Assembly (NCBI RefSeq): GCF_009498035.1
Contig: NZ_CP034550.1
Span: 9,982,001-10,046,000, forward strand
Reading direction: 5' to 3'
DNA length: 64,000 nucleotides
Source of the DNA: Saccharothrix syringae
GTDB taxonomy: Bacteria; Actinomycetota; Actinomycetes; Mycobacteriales; Pseudonocardiaceae
Shown: one piece after another, positions 63,059-64,000 of the stretch
Position numbering within the stretch: the stretch's first letter is position 1
How the letters are laid out: each line of letters opens with the position of its first letter
Translations under genes and position numbers: made by a program
Notes under the pieces: model-generated
The model's database searches: none
Seen by the model: the letters and a program-made list of their open reading frames with translations, nothing else
What the model was told of the DNA's origin: nothing

Positions 63059-63745
63059 TCACGGAGGACCCGCCTTGTACCCGACGCCGCGGACGGTCAG
63101 CACCACCTCGGGGTGCTCGGGGTCGCGCTCGACCTTGGAGCGCAGGCGCTGGACGTGCACGTTGACCAGGCGGGTGTCGGCCGCGTGCCGGTAGCCCCAC
63201 ACCTGCTCCAGCAGCACCTCGCGGGTGAACACCTGGCGCGGCTTGCGGGCCAGCGCCACGAGCAGGTCGAACTCCAGCGGGGTGAGCTGGATCGGCCTGC
63301 CCTCGCGCAGCACCTCGTGGCCGGGGACGTCGATGGTCAGGTCGCCGATCTGCAGCACCTCGGCGGGCTCGGCCTCGGTGCGCCGCAGGCGGGCGCGGAT
63401 GCGCGCGACCAGCTCCTTCGGCTTGAACGGCTTGACCACGTAGTCGTCGGCGCCGGACTCCAGGCCCAGCACCACGTCCACGGTGTCGCTCTTGGCGGTC
63501 AGCATCACGATCGGCACACCCGACTCGGAGCGGATGGCCTTGCAGACGTCGATGCCGTTCATGCCGGGCAGCATCAGGTCCAGCAGGACCAGGTCCGGCT
63601 TGAGCTCGCGCAGCGCGGGCAGGGCGCGGGCGCCGTCGCCCACCACGGCGGTGTCGAAGCCCTCGCCCCGCAGCACGATGGTCAGCATCTCCGCCAGGGC
63701 GGGGTCGTCGTCCACGACGAGCACGCGTGCCTTCATGCCCAACAT
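63059..63745 (-). CDS. mtrA: Response regulator MtrA
   Basis: 228 residues from ATG 63745 (MLGMKARVLVVDDDPALAEM), the same length as M. tuberculosis MtrA. Receiver acidic pocket VVDDD, phospho-aspartate in DLVLLDLMLPG, signal lysine in DYVVKPFKPKEL. The C-terminal OmpR-type winged helix includes LTPLEFDLLVALARKPRQVF and WGYRHAADTRLVNVHVQRLR. It controls cell-wall and division genes. ATG 63736 is an alternative start. Confidence 0.97.
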   Translation of the reverse strand: MLGMKARVLVVDDDPALAEMLTIVLRGEGFDTAVVGDGARALPALRELKPDLVLLDLMLPGMNGIDVCKAIRSESGVPIVMLTAKSDTVDVVLGLESGADDYVVKPFKPKELVARIRARLRRTEAEPAEVLQIGDLTIDVPGHEVLREGRPIQLTPLEFDLLVALARKPRQVFTREVLLEQVWGYRHAADTRLVNVHVQRLRSKVERDPEHPEVVLTVRGVGYKAGPP

Positions 63746-63921
63746 CGTCCCATTACCGGTCGGGAACCCACGCATCGCCCGGTGGTCATCGCCGCTGGTC
63801 GCCACACGGGTCCGGTCCGTGACCACTCTCTGCCGCCGTTGCACGTGACCGCCTCGCCTCGCCGAACCGGGATCGTCAGCGGGTCATCGGCGTGGTGGTG
63901 ACGTTTCGTTACATCCTCATA

Positions 63922-64000
63922 CTAATGGGTGAACCAGCGGTCGACGATGACGTCGACGCGCAGGTCAGCGGTGCCGTCGAGCACCTCCCAGGGTGACAGC
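63922..64000 (-). CDS. C-terminal end of an unidentified gene upstream of mtrA (window edge)
   Basis: The last 25 codons of a minus-strand gene are visible, ending WEVLDGTADLRVDVIVDRWF followed by TH and TAG. The codon pattern fits a real gene. In mycobacteria the upstream neighbour is tmk, but this tail does not resemble thymidylate kinase by eye, so I give no product. Confidence 0.55.
   Translation of the reverse strand, partial: LSPWEVLDGTADLRVDVIVDRWFTH

Overview
The window is about 72% G+C by eye. Genes overlap by 4 bp (GTGA/ATGA) in many places, GTG starts are common, and two TTG starts and one CTG start are inferred. The gene set is actinobacterial: SigR-RsrA with a sigma-R type promoter, WhiB1, PdtaS, the 24-residue ribosomal protein bL37, LpqB-MtrB-MtrA, and ESX-associated proteins. 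Gene order from about 37.8 to 63.7 kb follows the Mycobacterium tuberculosis Rv3218-Rv3246c block: lipid kinase, whiB1, pdtaS, biotinyl carrier, rsrA/sigR, SRAP, aroA, rsgA, wax-ester synthase, Rv3235-like, secA1, hpf, comF, lpqB, mtrB, mtrA. The host is therefore a high-GC actinomycete, most likely a Pseudonocardiales member of the Saccharothrix/Actinosynnema/Lentzea kind. The genus is inference.

Layout. 0-5.7 kb: minus-strand histidine-utilisation operon hutH-hutU-(M20 amidohydrolase)-hutF-hutI, with a perfect inverted repeat before hutH. 5.7-8.0 kb: a SigE-family sigma factor with a membrane partner, and a divergent IclR regulator that is the likely hut regulator. 8.0-10.4 kb: an IS110-type transposase remnant and a secreted PPC-DUF11-RTX protein. 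10.6-15.1 kb: a MerR-controlled alpha/beta hydrolase and a four-gene betaine/choline-type ABC importer. 15.2-20.8 kb: a BpsA-like aminopropyltransferase and two tandem YbaB-like/ESX-associated modules. 20.8-27.3 kb: a five-PAS GGDEF-EAL protein, malic enzyme, an RmlC-like epimerase, and the nickel superoxide dismutase gene with its maturation peptidase. 27.3-32.0 kb: an accessory stretch, partly lower in G+C, holding a lipoprotein, a HAD hydrolase and a zinc-ribbon XRE/TPR regulator facing two small unknown genes. 32.1-37.5 kb: membrane proteins, phosphatase, acetyltransferase, MarR regulator, DUF574-type methyltransferase and trypsin-like protease. 37.8-64 kb: the conserved block.

How the parts work together. 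The hut genes would take histidine through urocanate and formimidoylglutamate to formylglutamate, and the M20 enzyme is the likely last step in place of HutG. In the conserved block, MtrAB-LpqB is the cell-cycle/envelope two-component system. HPF, bL37, RsgA and the TrmH-type methylase serve the ribosome, and SecA serves export. SigR-RsrA senses thiol stress: a perfect GGAAT-N18-GTT promoter lies upstream of sigR and would read through an in-frame upstream ATG, as expected for a sigma-R' isoform. whiB1 is preceded by two exact GTGA-N6-TCAC sites, the CRP control pattern known from mycobacteria.

Most interesting points: a degenerate methionyl-tRNA-synthetase-like protein without HIGH and KMSKS beside rsrA-sigR; the CTG start inferred for pdtaS directly after the stop of the carrier gene; a WS/DGAT protein with a broken HHxxxDG motif; the duplicated YbaB/ESX modules, one carrying a gene fusion; the zinc-ribbon XRE/TPR regulator with its divergent gene pair; and the non-orthologous last step of the hut pathway. 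I saw no tRNA, rRNA, CRISPR array or complete mobile element.
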